A stretch of 64,000 bases of DNA from Paraflavitalea sp. CAU 1676 (GCF_029223285.1 NZ_JARHUJ010000008.1:186001-250000); one strand, 5' to 3'; counted from the first letter of the stretch, positions 46,001 to 58,121 are shown. The notes: generated by a model not told the origin, from the letters alone. Translations and numbers: made by a program.

Positions 46001-46684
46001 ATGAAAAAAGTTTTACTTGGATTAATAGTCCTCACGGCGCTTGCCACCAGTTGTAAGAAGGAAAAAAGTACAGAACCCAACCTGCCGGGTAGTGGTGCCG
46101 ACGGCGGCGGCAATTTCCAGCCAAAGAGCAAAAACAGTTATTGGAAGTATAAGACAACAGGGTCGCTGAATTATGAAGCTACCAATACATCAACGGGGCA
46201 GGCGCGTACTGTCAATGGTATTACAGGTATAGTCTATACGAGTACCAGTACCGCTCAGGCTGGAACAACCGAAGGGGTGTTTGGTATCAAAGACCACAAC
46301 TATTACATGATCCAAAAGGGCGATTTGCCCAATAGTGGCGCAACGTTTGATCTTTCTTTCCTATATCTCAACGATACAGCTTCGATAGGTTATGCCTGGA
46401 GGCACGATGCTGGTCAGGCGAATGGTATCCAGGCTATCTTCGAAGGCCGCATCGTCGAAAAGGGTATTACCGTCACCGTGGAGGGGAAAACCTTTAAGGA
46501 TGTCATTCATAGCGAAGTGGAACTGCTGTACAACATGCCCGGATTTGGGGAGGTCTCATTTACCATCTACGATTTCTATGTAGCAAAGAATGTGGGCATC
46601 GTTCAGATCATTACAACAGGCGATCCTCTATTGATGCAGGGACTAAAAACATCCACCAATCTTATCGACTATCACATAAAATAA
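46001..46684 (+). CDS. Lipoprotein of unknown function
   Basis: The 227-residue precursor has a lipoprotein signal (MKKVLLGLIVLTALATSC, Cys18), a Gly/Ser-rich linker and a beta-rich domain with repeated short strands (YWKYKTTGSL, GVFGIKDHNYYMIQKG, EVSFTIYDFYVAKNVGIVQI). I recognise no named family. The last part resembles a lipocalin-like or DUF-type barrel strand pattern where a compound is measured against a mobile loop, but this is not firm. Single gene with a strong terminator. Confidence 0.75.
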   Translation: MKKVLLGLIVLTALATSCKKEKSTEPNLPGSGADGGGNFQPKSKNSYWKYKTTGSLNYEATNTSTGQARTVNGITGIVYTSTSTAQAGTTEGVFGIKDHNYYMIQKGDLPNSGATFDLSFLYLNDTASIGYAWRHDAGQANGIQAIFEGRIVEKGITVTVEGKTFKDVIHSEVELLYNMPGFGEVSFTIYDFYVAKNVGIVQIITTGDPLLMQGLKTSTNLIDYHIK

Positions 46685-46713
46685 CGGGTAGTCCGGGCAA
46701 TCTTAATAACGAC

Positions 46714-46743
46714 AAAGGCCGCTTCCCCGAAGCGGCCTTTGCT
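46714..46743. terminator. Bidirectional terminator
   Basis: AAAGGCCGCTTC (46714-46725) pairs over 12 bases with GAAGCGGCCTTT (46729-46740), loop CCC. It separates two converging genes and has A/T-rich ends for both. Confidence 0.88.
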
Positions 46744-46760
46744 ATAATGGATAGGCATTG

Positions 46761-47759
46761 TCATTTCTTCTTCTTCCGTAACCGCACCGTAGCGTTTTGC
46801 GAAAGGCTGCTGGAGAGATACATCTCGTACCGGTGCAGGCCATCGGTCACCACCATCAGCGCCGTATTGGGCGGATATTTGCCCAGGTTGTCGGCAAACA
46901 TGCCGATCTCGCTCACGGGGTGCCTATCGCTCAGCGCAACATACACCGTGATGGCGCGTGAGCTAAGTTCCTGTTTCATCAGGATGGGGGTCTTGTTCAG
47001 CAGCACACTGATCGTATCGTGGTCGATATCGCCGTTATCGTAAAAGCTGATGCGGATCGAATCACCTTCGATTTCCAGCTCCTGCAGCATGATGTTCTGC
47101 CGGCTGTCGAACTTCTTCACCAGCTTCGCACTATCCGTTTGTTTGAAGTCGATCGGCTTCAACGCAATAGAGTCGGCCACCAGCACGGCGGTAGAAGCTA
47201 CCGGCACCGGTTTTGAATCGCCCCCGGCAGCCGCCACTGGTGCGTTGGAAACGATGACGTCTTCCTGCTGTGGCTGCCAGAACTTACGGCCCGGGCTTAT
47301 ACTGGCCAGCTGGCCCAGGTCGGCATCTATGTCGAGCGTAAAGCTGGTACGCAGTTCAGGACAGGTGTATTTGTATTTCGGTTCGGTAATAAAAGAGCCG
47401 CTTAACGTGCTTTTGGCCTGGCTCACCATCAATTTGCCGTGGAAGTTCATCGGGCATTCAATACCATTCCTCGTGGAGGCGCTATAATGGAACATCGAGA
47501 GGTTGGGGATATACACTTCGCGCGTATTCTTGTCATAAGTACCGCGCACAAAGAAGCTCTGGTAGCTATCTTTAAAATAATAACCGAAAATGCCCTCTAC
47601 CTCATCTCCCTTTTGCTTCAGGATAAACTCTGTCAGGTAATTGTTCTGAGTACCCTGGTTAACAACATCCGCCCGGCCAAACCAGGCGCCGGTTAAAGTT
47701 TGCGCGCCCGCATATTGGGCAGCGAACAGCGGGAAGAGGAGGAGTGCTTTTTTCAACAT
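46761..47759 (-). CDS. Secreted protein of unknown function
   Basis: The start at 47759 (MLKKALLLFPLFAAQYAGAQ) gives a good signal peptide; the frame runs open to 47846 with a less suitable N-terminus. The 332-residue protein has an N-terminal lipocalin-like strand set (LTGAWFGRADVVNQG, GIFGYYFKDSYQSFFVRG) of about 150 residues, a Pro/Ala/Val-rich linker and a C-terminal domain containing EGDSIRISFYDNGDIDHDTISVLLN, a pattern seen in Bacteroidota secreted proteins, ending in a basic tail RKKKK. No enzyme motif is visible. Confidence 0.78.
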   Translation of the reverse strand: MLKKALLLFPLFAAQYAGAQTLTGAWFGRADVVNQGTQNNYLTEFILKQKGDEVEGIFGYYFKDSYQSFFVRGTYDKNTREVYIPNLSMFHYSASTRNGIECPMNFHGKLMVSQAKSTLSGSFITEPKYKYTCPELRTSFTLDIDADLGQLASISPGRKFWQPQQEDVIVSNAPVAAAGGDSKPVPVASTAVLVADSIALKPIDFKQTDSAKLVKKFDSRQNIMLQELEIEGDSIRISFYDNGDIDHDTISVLLNKTPILMKQELSSRAITVYVALSDRHPVSEIGMFADNLGKYPPNTALMVVTDGLHRYEMYLSSSLSQNATVRLRKKKK

Positions 47760-47963
47760 ACGTGAATTTAAGGAGAAAAAATCAAGCCAAAACCATAAGC
47801 GGACGATTAGCAATGTTATACGGCAGTCATCAATGAACAGTTGCACATGGGCAGATCAGTTGTTGGCAGGCGCCGCGGCCGCTCCTGGCATTGGTTTATC
47901 GGTTGCCTTTAAGGCGTTGGGGAGAGGATAGGGGAATGGTATAAAGGGAACAGCCTGCCAGCT

Positions 47964-48401
47964 TTATTTCATAAATCTTTTCAGCTCACGGGCATTGTCT
48001 CGTTGCTTGATGGTCTCGCGCTTGTCATACAATTTCTTGCCTTTGCCCAGCCCGATCTCCATTTTCGCCAAACCGCCCTCATTGAAAAAGATCCTTAAAG
48101 GAATGATCGTATAGCCTTTTTCCTTCATCTTAGCCTCGATCTTCCGTAATTCTTTTTTCTGCAACAGCAGCTTTCTTTCCCGTACAGGGTTGTGGTTGTT
48201 ACCGATGCCGTGCGAATACTCGGCAATGTGCAGGCTCTTCACCCACAATTCACCTCTATGGAAAAAGCAATAGCTGTCGTTGAAGCTGGCTCGGCCGCCA
48301 CGAAGCGATTTAACCTCCGTGCCCAGCAATACAAGGCCTGCATCGTATTTGTCTTCGATGAAATACTCGTGGTAGGCAGCCTTGTTGCGTATATCAGCCA
48401 T
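47964..48401 (-). CDS. smpB: SsrA-binding protein
   Basis: The 145-residue protein matches SmpB throughout: NKAAYHEYFIEDKYDAGLVLLGTEVKSLR, then HIAEYS, RERKLLLQKKE, GYTIIPLRIFF and the basic C-terminal tail KKLYDKRETIKQRD that inserts in the ribosomal A site. It brings tmRNA to stalled ribosomes for trans-translation. No tmRNA gene is seen in the window. It is encoded 81 bases downstream of accD on the same strand. Confidence 0.97.
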   Translation of the reverse strand: MADIRNKAAYHEYFIEDKYDAGLVLLGTEVKSLRGGRASFNDSYCFFHRGELWVKSLHIAEYSHGIGNNHNPVRERKLLLQKKELRKIEAKMKEKGYTIIPLRIFFNEGGLAKMEIGLGKGKKLYDKRETIKQRDNARELKRFMK

Positions 48402-48482
48402 GTAAATACAAACGTTCTAAAACTATATTGCAAAGCCAGCACCCGTATGCCCGAATGCTGGCTTTACAGAATATTACAGTTC

Positions 48483-49394
48483 TTAATTCTTAAATAAGGA
48501 AAGTACCGTAGCCAGCTTTTCTTTCAGCTCCTTCCGGGGTACGATGAAATCGAGGAAGCCGTGCTCCAGCAAAAATTCGCTGCGCTGGAATCCTTCTGGC
48601 AGGTCCTTCTTGATTGTTTCCTTGATAACCCGCGGACCCGCAAAGCCGATCAGCGCACCCGGCTCGGCAATGTTGAGGTCACCCAGCATACCGAAAGAAG
48701 CGGAGATACCACCAAAGGATGGGTCGGTCAACAAAGAAATATAAGGAATACCTGCGTCGGTCAATTGAGACAACTTACCCGATACCTTGGCCAGCTGCAT
48801 CAGCGAGAAAGCACTTTCCATCATCCGCGCACCGCCCGATTTACAAATGATCATCAGCGGAATGCGTTTTTCCAGGCACAGCGTGGCGGCCCGCGCAATA
48901 CGCTCACCCATCACACTTCCCAACGATCCACCGATGAACTCGAAGTCCATACAGGCAATCACCAGGTCATTCGACTTGACAGTACCCTTGGCAACCCGTA
49001 CAGAATCGGTAATATCGGTTTTGGCCCAGGTTTCCTGCAGGCGTTTCTCGTATGATTTAAGATCGGTAAAATGCAGGAAGTCCTTACTGCGGATGTTCTC
49101 GTACAGGATCTCGTATTGATCGTCATCAAAGATGATATCGAAATACTCCGAACTGCCAATACGGTGATGATAGGCACATTTTGGACACACAAACATATTC
49201 TCCCGGAGCTCCGTTACGGTACATATATAACCGCATTCCGGACACTTGCTCCAGAGACCCTCAGGAGTTTCTTTTTTTTCGGCGGTACTGGTGAGAATCC
49301 CCTTCTTGATCCTTTTGAACCAACTGGTTTTCGTCTCTTCACTCTGTCCCTCTTCCCCTGCCAGATTGGCCTCAAAATCCTCTTCTTGCTTCAT
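48483..49394 (-). CDS. accD: Acetyl-CoA carboxylase carboxyltransferase subunit beta
   Basis: The 303-residue protein has the four-cysteine zinc ribbon (C51, C54, C70, C73 in CPEC...CPKC) and the crotonase-like carboxyltransferase domain with GGSLGSVMGERIARA, KSGGARMMESAFSLMQ and SLLTDPSFGGISASFGMLGD. It forms malonyl-CoA from acetyl-CoA with AccA, the first step of fatty acid synthesis. accA is not adjacent, as is usual in Bacteroidota. The 20-40 N-terminal residues are acidic and probably disordered. Confidence 0.97.
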   Translation of the reverse strand: MKQEEDFEANLAGEEGQSEETKTSWFKRIKKGILTSTAEKKETPEGLWSKCPECGYICTVTELRENMFVCPKCAYHHRIGSSEYFDIIFDDDQYEILYENIRSKDFLHFTDLKSYEKRLQETWAKTDITDSVRVAKGTVKSNDLVIACMDFEFIGGSLGSVMGERIARAATLCLEKRIPLMIICKSGGARMMESAFSLMQLAKVSGKLSQLTDAGIPYISLLTDPSFGGISASFGMLGDLNIAEPGALIGFAGPRVIKETIKKDLPEGFQRSEFLLEHGFLDFIVPRKELKEKLATVLSLFKN

Positions 49395-49786
49395 TAGGTC
49401 GATTTTAAGGGGGCTAAGATATGAATTTTACAATAAGTGGAAGAAGTACAATGAAAAGTGAAGGAAGAATTGCACAATTAGGGCGCACGCGAACAACCTG
49501 CCTCAGGTGTCATAATTACAGTGCAGAAATGCAGATTCATTGAATATGAAAACAGAACCTCCCGGTATAACGAAATGTTGCCACGAATTGTATATAAAGC
49601 AGGAAATTTTTTACCGAAATATGATATTTCACCTTGCTGCGTTATTTTTGCGTCGAAATCAGTAGAATAGATCAATGTGCCTCAAGATGGATCCTCTTTT
49701 AATCATCCTGAGACTTTCGCCCAGACAAATCAATATTTACGGATGGAACGGCTGTTCCTCCTGGCAAAAAAGGAAATACATAAACG
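49395..49786. other. Divergent intergenic region accD/sdhC
   Basis: A 65-codon minus-strand frame at 49478-49675 looks like chance. TATTTTTG at 49643-49650 fits a -7 element pointing to sdhC, leaving a leader of about 130 bases. Nothing else stands out. Confidence 0.5.
49643..49650 (+). promoter_or_regulatory. -7 element of the sdhCAB operon
   Basis: TATTTTTG matches TAnnTTTG upstream of sdhC; the -33 region is poor. Confidence 0.4.
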
Positions 49787-50494
49787 ATGAAATGGTCTGC
49801 CCTCTTTACGTCCTCCATTGGTAAGAAACTGGTAATGAGCTTAACGGGTCTTTTTCTCATCTCTTTTTTAGTTGTGCATGTTGGTATCAATGCCTGCATC
49901 TTTTACGACCTGTTTAACACCCAGGACGATGGTCAAATGTTTAACATTGCAGCCCACTTCATGGGTTCCAACTGGGTGCCCCGCTTTTTGGAAGTAGGTT
50001 TATTTGCCGGCTTCCTGCTGCACATCGTGCAGGGATTTATGGTGGAATTTCAAAACCGCAGCCGCCGTGGGGTAGGGTATGCAAAGCAAATGGGCAACAA
50101 GGGCAGCAAATGGTATAGTCGTTCGATGGGCCTGCTCGGCACATTGCTCCTCCTGTTTTTGATTATGCACATATCACAGTTCTGGGTGCCTTCCCGCATC
50201 ACTGGTTTGCCCGAAGCTTCTTACAATCCCGAGCACCACGACATGTTCATCAAAATGGTGGAAACGTTCACCGATAACCCACTTATGGTGATCCTGTATC
50301 TCCTGGGCGTTATCTCCCTCTATTATCACCTGATACACGGGTTCCAAAGTGCTTTCAGAACACTTGGTGTTTACAATAAACGTTACCTGATCATGATCAG
50401 GAGCATCGGGATCGGATTTTCAGTCCTCGTATGCCTGTTATTTGCCCTGATGCCTGTCAGCATCTATTTCGGATGGATAGGTTACTCAAACTAA
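49787..50494 (+). CDS. sdhC: Succinate dehydrogenase/fumarate reductase cytochrome b subunit
   Basis: The 235-residue membrane protein has five hydrophobic helices (about 20-40, 66-86, 108-130, 164-184 and 203-225). Histidines in VVHVGINAC, LHIVQGF, IMHISQF and YHLIHGF are the probable haem ligands. A single cytochrome b subunit with five helices is the type B (di-haem) arrangement, which uses menaquinone. It anchors the SdhA/SdhB dimer to the inner membrane. First of three genes in order C-A-B. Confidence 0.95.
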   Translation: MKWSALFTSSIGKKLVMSLTGLFLISFLVVHVGINACIFYDLFNTQDDGQMFNIAAHFMGSNWVPRFLEVGLFAGFLLHIVQGFMVEFQNRSRRGVGYAKQMGNKGSKWYSRSMGLLGTLLLLFLIMHISQFWVPSRITGLPEASYNPEHHDMFIKMVETFTDNPLMVILYLLGVISLYYHLIHGFQSAFRTLGVYNKRYLIMIRSIGIGFSVLVCLLFALMPVSIYFGWIGYSN

Positions 50495-50590
50495 TGGCAT
50501 CAAACACCACAACAATAGCGACAGCGCCGATGTTGTAGTACACCCGGCGCAACACACATAACTACAAACAAAAAACCATAAACTGGTTAT

Positions 50591-52564
50591 ATGTTGAACT
50601 CAAGAATTCCAGCAGGTCCTTTAGAAAACAAGTGGACAGATTATAAAGGCCATTGCAAGCTGGTAAACCCGGCGAATAAGCGTCATATCGAGATCATTAT
50701 TATCGGAACAGGGTTGGCTGGAGCTTCTGCAGCGGCGGCACTGGGCGAACTGGGGTATAAGGTAAAGACCTTCTGCTTCCAGGATTCTCCCCGCAGGGCG
50801 CACTCCATAGCCGCTCAGGGTGGTATTAATGCCGCCAAGAACTATCAGAACGATGGTGACTCCGTGTTCCGGTTGTTTTACGATACGGTAAAAGGTGGCG
50901 ACTACCGTGCCCGCGAAGGCAACGTACACCGCCTCGCCGAAGTGAGTGCCAACATCATCGACCAGTGCGTGGCGCAGGGTGTACCCTTTGCCCGTGAATA
51001 TGGTGGCCTGCTCAGCAACCGTTCATTCGGTGGCACACAGGTACAAAGAACATTTTATGCGGCCGGCCAAACCGGTCAGCAGTTATTGATAGGTGCCTAC
51101 CAGGCCCTCGAGCGCCAGATAGCGCTGGGTAACGTAATACAATATTCCCGCCACGAAATGCTGGATATTGTAAAGATCGACGGAAAGGCCCGCGGCATCA
51201 TTGCCCGTAACCTGGTTACCGGCGAGCTCGAGCGTCACTTCGGTCACGCCGTATTACTTTGCACCGGTGGTTATGGCAACGTATTCTACCTCTCTACCAA
51301 TGCGATGGGTAGCAACGTAACCGCGGCCTGGAAAGCACACGTAAAAGGAGCCTACTTCGGCAACCCCTGCTACACGCAGATCCACCCCACCTGCATCCCC
51401 GTTAGCGGCGATCACCAGTCGAAGCTCACCCTCATGTCCGAGAGCTTACGGAACGACGGTCGCATCTGGGTGCCTAAAAAACAAGGCGATGCCCGCAAAG
51501 CCAGCGAGATCCCCGAAGAAGAAAGAGACTATTACCTCGAAAGAAGATATCCCGCCTTCGGTAACCTGGTACCCCGCGACGTGGCATCCCGGGCAGCCAA
51601 GGAACGTTGCGATGCCGGTTTTGGCGTAGGTACTTCCAAACAGGCGGTGTACCTCGACTATGCCGATGCCATCCAACGTTATGGAAAGATCGAATGCCGC
51701 AAACTCGGCATCAACAATCCCGATGCAGAAACCATCCGCAAACAGGGGGTGGCAGTAGTAAAGGCGAAATACGGTAACCTCTTCGATATGTACGAAAAGA
51801 TCACCGGCGAAAACCCTTACGAAGTGCCGATGCGCATATACCCCGCGGTACACTATACCATGGGCGGTCTTTGGGTCGATTATGAGCTGATGACAACCGT
51901 GCCTGGTCTCTATTGCCTCGGTGAAGCCAACTTCAGCGATCACGGAGCCAACCGCCTCGGCGCCTCTGCACTGATGCAGGGCCTGGCAGATGGATACTTC
52001 GTAATTCCTTACACCATTGGTAACTACCTGGCCGATGATATCCGCACCAAGCCCATCCCAACCACCGATCCTGCCTTCGAAGCAGCGGAGAAAGAAGTAA
52101 GGGCCCGCATCGAAAGATTGATGGGAATCAAAGGAAAACAAACCGTTGAAAGCTTCCACAAGCGCCTCGGAAAGATCATGTGGGATAAATGCGGCATGGC
52201 CCGTAACGAAAAAGGCCTGCAGGAAGCGATCGTTGAGATACAACAACTAAAGAAAGAATTCTGGAGCGATGTACGTATACCTGGTGGCGTATTGGAAATG
52301 AACCCCGAGCTGGACAAAGCCAACCGCGTAGCCGACTTTATCGAACTGGGTGAACTCATGTGTAAGGATGCCCTCAACCGCAGGGAAAGCTGTGGTGGTC
52401 ACTTCCGTGAAGAGTCACAAACCGAAGAAGGCGAAGCCATGCGCGACGACAACAACTTCCAGTATGTAGCCGCCTGGGAATTCAAAAGCGACAGCAGCTG
52501 GGAACTCCACAAGGAAACACTGGAATTTGAAGTGGTAAAACCTTCCCAACGTTCTTACAAATAA
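50591..52564 (+). CDS. sdhA: Succinate dehydrogenase/fumarate reductase flavoprotein subunit
   Basis: The 657-residue protein has the FAD-binding fold ([21 protein letters not shown]), the FAD-attachment motif [15 protein letters not shown], the catalytic Arg region and the fumarate-reductase signature [11 protein letters not shown]. The C-terminal part has the usual helical domain with CGGHFREE. It oxidises succinate to fumarate, or the reverse. It starts 96 bases after sdhC. At 657 residues it is longer than most SdhA (580-600) but similar to type B members. Confidence 0.97.
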   Translation: MLNSRIPAGPLENKWTDYKGHCKLVNPANKRHIEIIIIGTGLAGASAAAALGELGYKVKTFCFQDSPRRAHSIAAQGGINAAKNYQNDGDSVFRLFYDTVKGGDYRAREGNVHRLAEVSANIIDQCVAQGVPFAREYGGLLSNRSFGGTQVQRTFYAAGQTGQQLLIGAYQALERQIALGNVIQYSRHEMLDIVKIDGKARGIIARNLVTGELERHFGHAVLLCTGGYGNVFYLSTNAMGSNVTAAWKAHVKGAYFGNPCYTQIHPTCIPVSGDHQSKLTLMSESLRNDGRIWVPKKQGDARKASEIPEEERDYYLERRYPAFGNLVPRDVASRAAKERCDAGFGVGTSKQAVYLDYADAIQRYGKIECRKLGINNPDAETIRKQGVAVVKAKYGNLFDMYEKITGENPYEVPMRIYPAVHYTMGGLWVDYELMTTVPGLYCLGEANFSDHGANRLGASALMQGLADGYFVIPYTIGNYLADDIRTKPIPTTDPAFEAAEKEVRARIERLMGIKGKQTVESFHKRLGKIMWDKCGMARNEKGLQEAIVEIQQLKKEFWSDVRIPGGVLEMNPELDKANRVADFIELGELMCKDALNRRESCGGHFREESQTEEGEAMRDDNNFQYVAAWEFKSDSSWELHKETLEFEVVKPSQRSYK

Positions 52565-52606
52565 CAGAAACAAAAGACAATCATACCCGGCATTTAATAA
52601 TATACT

Positions 52607-53371
52607 ATGGAGCATTACAATATGAATCTGACCCTCAAGGTCTGGAGACAAAAGAATAAAGATGACAGGGGACAATTTGAAACCTACCAGGTAAAGAATA
52701 TCTCTTCGGAAATGTCTTTCCTCGAAATGTTCGACGTATTGAATGAAGAACTGATCCGCGACGGAAAAGACCCCATCACTTTTGACCATGATTGCCGGGA
52801 AGGTATCTGCGGAGCCTGCTCCATGTACATCGACGGCCGCCCCCACGGCCCCTGGCAAGCCAACACAACCTGCCAGCTCCACATGCGGGCATACAAAGAC
52901 GGCGATACCATCGTCGTAGAACCTTGGAGAGCACAGGCTTTCCCGGTTATCAAAGACCTCATGGTAGACCGTACAGCGTTCGACCGTATCATCCAGGCCG
53001 GCGGTTATATCTCCATAAATACCGGTAACCCCGTTGATGCTAATGCTATACCTATCGAAAAGGATAAGGCTGATCTCGCGTTCGCCAATGCCGCCTGTAT
53101 CGGTTGCGGAGCCTGCGTAGCTTCCTGCAAGAACAGCTCGGCCATGCTCTTCGTTTCAGCGAAAGTGAGCCACCTCGCGTTGCTGCCCCAGGGTGATCCC
53201 GAGCGCAAGGATCGTGCACTGAATATGATCGCTCAGATGGACAAAGAAGGCTTTGGCGGATGTACCAATACCGGTGCCTGCGAAGCAGTTTGCCCCAAAG
53301 AGATCTCCATCAGCAACATCGCCCGTCTCAACAGCGAATACCTGAGAGCCGGATTTACAGTCGACAAATAG
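52607..53371 (+). CDS. sdhB: Succinate dehydrogenase/fumarate reductase iron-sulfur subunit
   Basis: The 254-residue protein has the [2Fe-2S] ligands C63, C68, C71 and C89 and the second ferredoxin domain with C164, C167, C170, C174 and C219, C225, C229 for the 4Fe-4S and 3Fe-4S clusters. Electrons pass from SdhA through these centres to menaquinone in SdhC. An internal Met at residue 6 is an alternative start. A strong terminator follows. Confidence 0.97.
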   Translation: MEHYNMNLTLKVWRQKNKDDRGQFETYQVKNISSEMSFLEMFDVLNEELIRDGKDPITFDHDCREGICGACSMYIDGRPHGPWQANTTCQLHMRAYKDGDTIVVEPWRAQAFPVIKDLMVDRTAFDRIIQAGGYISINTGNPVDANAIPIEKDKADLAFANAACIGCGACVASCKNSSAMLFVSAKVSHLALLPQGDPERKDRALNMIAQMDKEGFGGCTNTGACEAVCPKEISISNIARLNSEYLRAGFTVDK

Positions 53372-53391
53372 ATCGTCCAATACAGTTCGTT

Positions 53392-53417
53392 AAACCGGCC
53401 ACCTGGCCGGTTTTTTT
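53392..53417 (+). terminator. Terminator of sdhCAB
   Basis: AAACCGGCCA (53392-53401) pairs with TGGCCGGTTT (53404-53413) with a 2-base loop as drawn and a T run to 53417. Confidence 0.85.
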
Positions 53418-53524
53418 GTGCCATCAAAGTGTTTGCCCCATCATTGGCCTGTTGTCCCGACGCATGTCGCGATTGCCTTGCTTCCCCCCCCAACTTTCCA
53501 ACCCCAATATTGTTATTTTAGCTA

Positions 53525-54010
53525 ATGGAATACAAAGTACCTCAGCATACACGCATCGGCCACGTACACCTTAAGGTGGCCGACCTCGACCGTTCACTCG
53601 CCTTCTACCAGGGCATCCTGGGCTTTGAGATCATGCAACGATATGGCACTCAGGCAGTCTTTATTTCTGCCGGTGGCTACCACCACCACATCGGGCTCAA
53701 TACCTGGTACAGCAAAAACGGCCCGCCCGCACCCCGTAATACGGCCGGTCTCTTCCATACCGCCATACTATACCCCACGCGTAAAGACCTCGCCAACATC
53801 CTCAAAAGATTGGTCGACGCAAAGTATCCGCTCACGGGTATGTCAGATCATGGCGTATCGGAAGCTATATACCTGGACGATCCGGATGGCAATGGCGTAG
53901 AACTGTATTGGGATAAACCGCACGACCAATGGCCGCTCGATGCCCAGGGCAATCTGCTAATGGTCACGGAGCACCTCGATGTACAGGGTCTGCTCGCCGA
54001 AGCTGACTAA
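53525..54010 (+). CDS. VOC family dioxygenase/glyoxalase-like protein
   Basis: The 161-residue protein has the motif HTRIGHVHLKVADLDRSLAFYQGILGFE, then YHHHIGLNTW and GVSEAIYLDDPDGNGVELYWDKPHDQW. The His in GHVHLKV, the His in YHHHIGL and the Glu in GVELYW are the expected metal ligands of catechol 2,3-dioxygenase (CatE)-like VOC proteins. The mark VELYWDKP is common in this group. Its true substrate is unknown. It stands alone between terminated units. Confidence 0.88.
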   Translation: MEYKVPQHTRIGHVHLKVADLDRSLAFYQGILGFEIMQRYGTQAVFISAGGYHHHIGLNTWYSKNGPPAPRNTAGLFHTAILYPTRKDLANILKRLVDAKYPLTGMSDHGVSEAIYLDDPDGNGVELYWDKPHDQWPLDAQGNLLMVTEHLDVQGLLAEAD

Positions 54011-54115
54011 AATCAAACCCGGCAGCTACCCATTTTCCCTGAATTTTGCCGCATTACACAAAAGGTAGTACAACCTGCCTTAGTAATGAGTACATTCAGT
54101 ACAAATAACTGCTGC

Positions 54116-56257
54116 ATGAAAAATCAATGGCTATATCTCATGGCTGTAATCTGCACAGCCTGTAATCAAAGTTCAACAACTATGCAATCGTACCAATGGC
54201 CCGAAGGCATCAAGCCTCCGGTAGCCGCGAAGAATTCCAAAGAATTTACAGCACATGGAGATGTTCGTAAAGACGAATACTACTGGCTCAATGAACGCGA
54301 AAACACCAAAGTACTCGACTACCTGAAAGCCGAGAACGCGTACCTCGATACCATGATGAGTGGCACCAAAGCGCTGCAGGAAAAACTGTTTGCCGAAATG
54401 AAGGGCCGCATCAAGGAGAAAGATGAATCGCTTCCTTTCAAGAACAACGGCTACTGGTATTATACCCGTTTCGAAGAGGGCAAACAGTACCCTATATTCT
54501 GCCGCAAAAAGGAAACACTCGAAGCGCCCGAAGAGATCATGCTCGACCAGAACAGGATGGCCGAAGGGTTCAAATATTATTCCGTAGGCGGCAGGGCAGT
54601 AAGTGACAACAACGAACTGCTGGCCTTCACCGTCGATTCTGTAAGCCGCCGCCTCTATGGCCTGCGCTTCAAGAACCTGGTAACAGGTGAAGTGTATCCC
54701 GAAAACATTCCCAACGTAGAGGGAGGTGATCTTGCCTGGGCCGCAGACAACAAGACCTTCTTTTACATCAAGAAAGACATAACCACCCTTCTGGGCTACC
54801 AGGTATGGCGCCACGTGCTCGGTACCGATCCTAAACAGGATGTATTGGTATATGAAGAAAAGGACAATCGGTTCTACATCGGCGTGTTCCGCAGCAAATC
54901 GAAGAAGTATGTCGGCATCGTGTCCGATATGAACCAGGTATCGTCCGAGTACCGTTTGCTCGAAGCAGCCAATCCCACAGGCAATTTTACAGTGTTCCAG
55001 CCCCGCCAGGAAAACCTGCAATATTCGGTGGAGCATTTTAACGATAAGTTCTATGTGCTCACCGATTGGGATGCGCCTAATTTCCGCCTGATGGAAACCC
55101 CCGAAGGCAAAACCACCAAGGAGAACTGGAAAGAAGTGATACCGCATCGCAAAGATGTATACATCTCATCCATCACGGTGTTCAAAGATCACCTGGTATT
55201 GGGCGAGGTAAAAGACGCACTGAACCAGATCAGGGTCATCAACCAAAAAGATAAAAAGGACTATTACATCCCTTACGATGAAGCCGTGTACACCTCCTTC
55301 GTAAACGTAAATCCTGAGTACAATACGAATGTCCTTCGCTTTGCCTATGCATCGATGACCACCCCCAGCTCCATATACGATTTCAATATGGACACGCAAC
55401 AAAGGGAGCTTAAAAAGCAAACCGAAGTACTGGGTGGATTCAAGAAAGAGGAGTATGCATCGGAGAGAGTATGGGCCACAGCGCGCGACGGCGCAAAAGT
55501 GCCCGTATCGCTGGTGTATAAAAAGGGAATGAACAAAGATGGCAGCAATCCCTTGCTGCTCTATGCCTACGGTTCTTATGGATCCAGCACCAGTCCGGGC
55601 TTCAACAGCAACGTGGTCAGTCTGCTCGATCGTGGGTTCATTTATGCCATCGCACACGTACGCGGCGGACAGGAACTGGGCCGCCAGTGGTACGACGACG
55701 GACACCTCTTCAAAAAGAAGAATACCTTCTTCGATTTCATCGATTGTGCAGAGTTCCTGATCAAGGAAAAATACACAGTCAAGGAACACCTCTATGCCAA
55801 TGGAGGCAGTGCGGGTGGCTTGCTAATGGGCGCCATCACCAACCTGCGGCCCGATCTCTGGCGCGGCGTAGTGGCCGACGTACCATTTGTCGATGTCATC
55901 ACCACCATGAGCGACCCCACCATCCCCCTCACCACCGGCGAATACGAAGAGTGGGGCAATCCGGCCGATAGTGCGGAGTATTTCTACATCAAATCCTACT
56001 CGCCTTACGATAACGTAGAAAAGAGGGCATATCCCAACCTGCTGGTTACTACAGGCTTGCACGATTCGCAGGTGCAATACTTCGAGCCGGCCAAATGGGT
56101 AGCCCGGATACGCGAGTTGCGCACCGACAACAACGTGCTGCTTTTTAAGATCAACATGGAAGCAGGCCATGGCGGCGCCTCCGGCCGGTTCGATTACCTG
56201 AAGGATATAGCCCTGCGCTACGCATTCTACCTGGCGCTGGAAGGCAAAGTGGAATAG
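54116..56257 (+). CDS. ptrB: S9 family peptidase, oligopeptidase B type
   Basis: The ATG at 54116 gives a lipoprotein signal (MKNQWLYLMAVICTAC); an upstream ATG at 54086 would add ten residues. The N-terminal half is the seven-bladed propeller of the prolyl oligopeptidase family (PPVAAKNSKEFTAHGDVRKDEYYWLNERENTKVLDYL). The hydrolase half has the nucleophile GGSAGG (Ser565 in this numbering), acid Asp650 in GLHDSQV and His685 in EAGHGG. Oligopeptidase B cleaves short peptides after Arg or Lys. Export as a lipoprotein distinguishes it from the cytoplasmic E. coli enzyme. A hairpin terminator follows. Confidence 0.9.
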   Translation: MKNQWLYLMAVICTACNQSSTTMQSYQWPEGIKPPVAAKNSKEFTAHGDVRKDEYYWLNERENTKVLDYLKAENAYLDTMMSGTKALQEKLFAEMKGRIKEKDESLPFKNNGYWYYTRFEEGKQYPIFCRKKETLEAPEEIMLDQNRMAEGFKYYSVGGRAVSDNNELLAFTVDSVSRRLYGLRFKNLVTGEVYPENIPNVEGGDLAWAADNKTFFYIKKDITTLLGYQVWRHVLGTDPKQDVLVYEEKDNRFYIGVFRSKSKKYVGIVSDMNQVSSEYRLLEAANPTGNFTVFQPRQENLQYSVEHFNDKFYVLTDWDAPNFRLMETPEGKTTKENWKEVIPHRKDVYISSITVFKDHLVLGEVKDALNQIRVINQKDKKDYYIPYDEAVYTSFVNVNPEYNTNVLRFAYASMTTPSSIYDFNMDTQQRELKKQTEVLGGFKKEEYASERVWATARDGAKVPVSLVYKKGMNKDGSNPLLLYAYGSYGSSTSPGFNSNVVSLLDRGFIYAIAHVRGGQELGRQWYDDGHLFKKKNTFFDFIDCAEFLIKEKYTVKEHLYANGGSAGGLLMGAITNLRPDLWRGVVADVPFVDVITTMSDPTIPLTTGEYEEWGNPADSAEYFYIKSYSPYDNVEKRAYPNLLVTTGLHDSQVQYFEPAKWVARIRELRTDNNVLLFKINMEAGHGGASGRFDYLKDIALRYAFYLALEGKVE

Positions 56258-56310
56258 GCGGCTTGCCCCAAAAACGGCGACAACGGAAGTTTAAAACAGA
56301 TCGATAAAGC

Positions 56311-56344
56311 GTGGCGGACCGCAAGGCCCGCCACCATTCTTTTT
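56311..56344 (+). terminator. Terminator of the oligopeptidase gene
   Basis: GTGGCGG (56311-56317) pairs with CCGCCAC (56328-56334), followed by a T-rich run to 56344. Confidence 0.7.
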
Positions 56345-56452
56345 GATCCATTCGTACCGGGCTGATTCTCAGTATGCTGAAGCGCATTGTTCGGCCGCGT
56401 CCGCCGGACCCGAAAGAGACCTGAAATCGCTTATCGGGAACTTATTTTATCG

Positions 56453-56460
56453 TACCTTTG
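56453..56460 (+). promoter_or_regulatory. -7 element of the ABC-F gene
   Basis: TACCTTTG matches TAnnTTTG and lies 24 bases before the start codon at 56484. Confidence 0.5.
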
Positions 56461-56468
56461 CGCCCTGA

Positions 56469-58103
<1,635 letters not shown>

Positions 58104-58121
58104 GCAATAAACGATAAATCA

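Noticed and set aside
47850-47963. tmRNA gene next to smpB
   Set aside because: No alanyl-tRNA-like ends or tag sequence are visible in the gap.
49478-49675. 65-codon minus-strand frame between accD and sdhC
   Set aside because: No recognisable domain, no start signal, and it covers the likely sdhC promoter.
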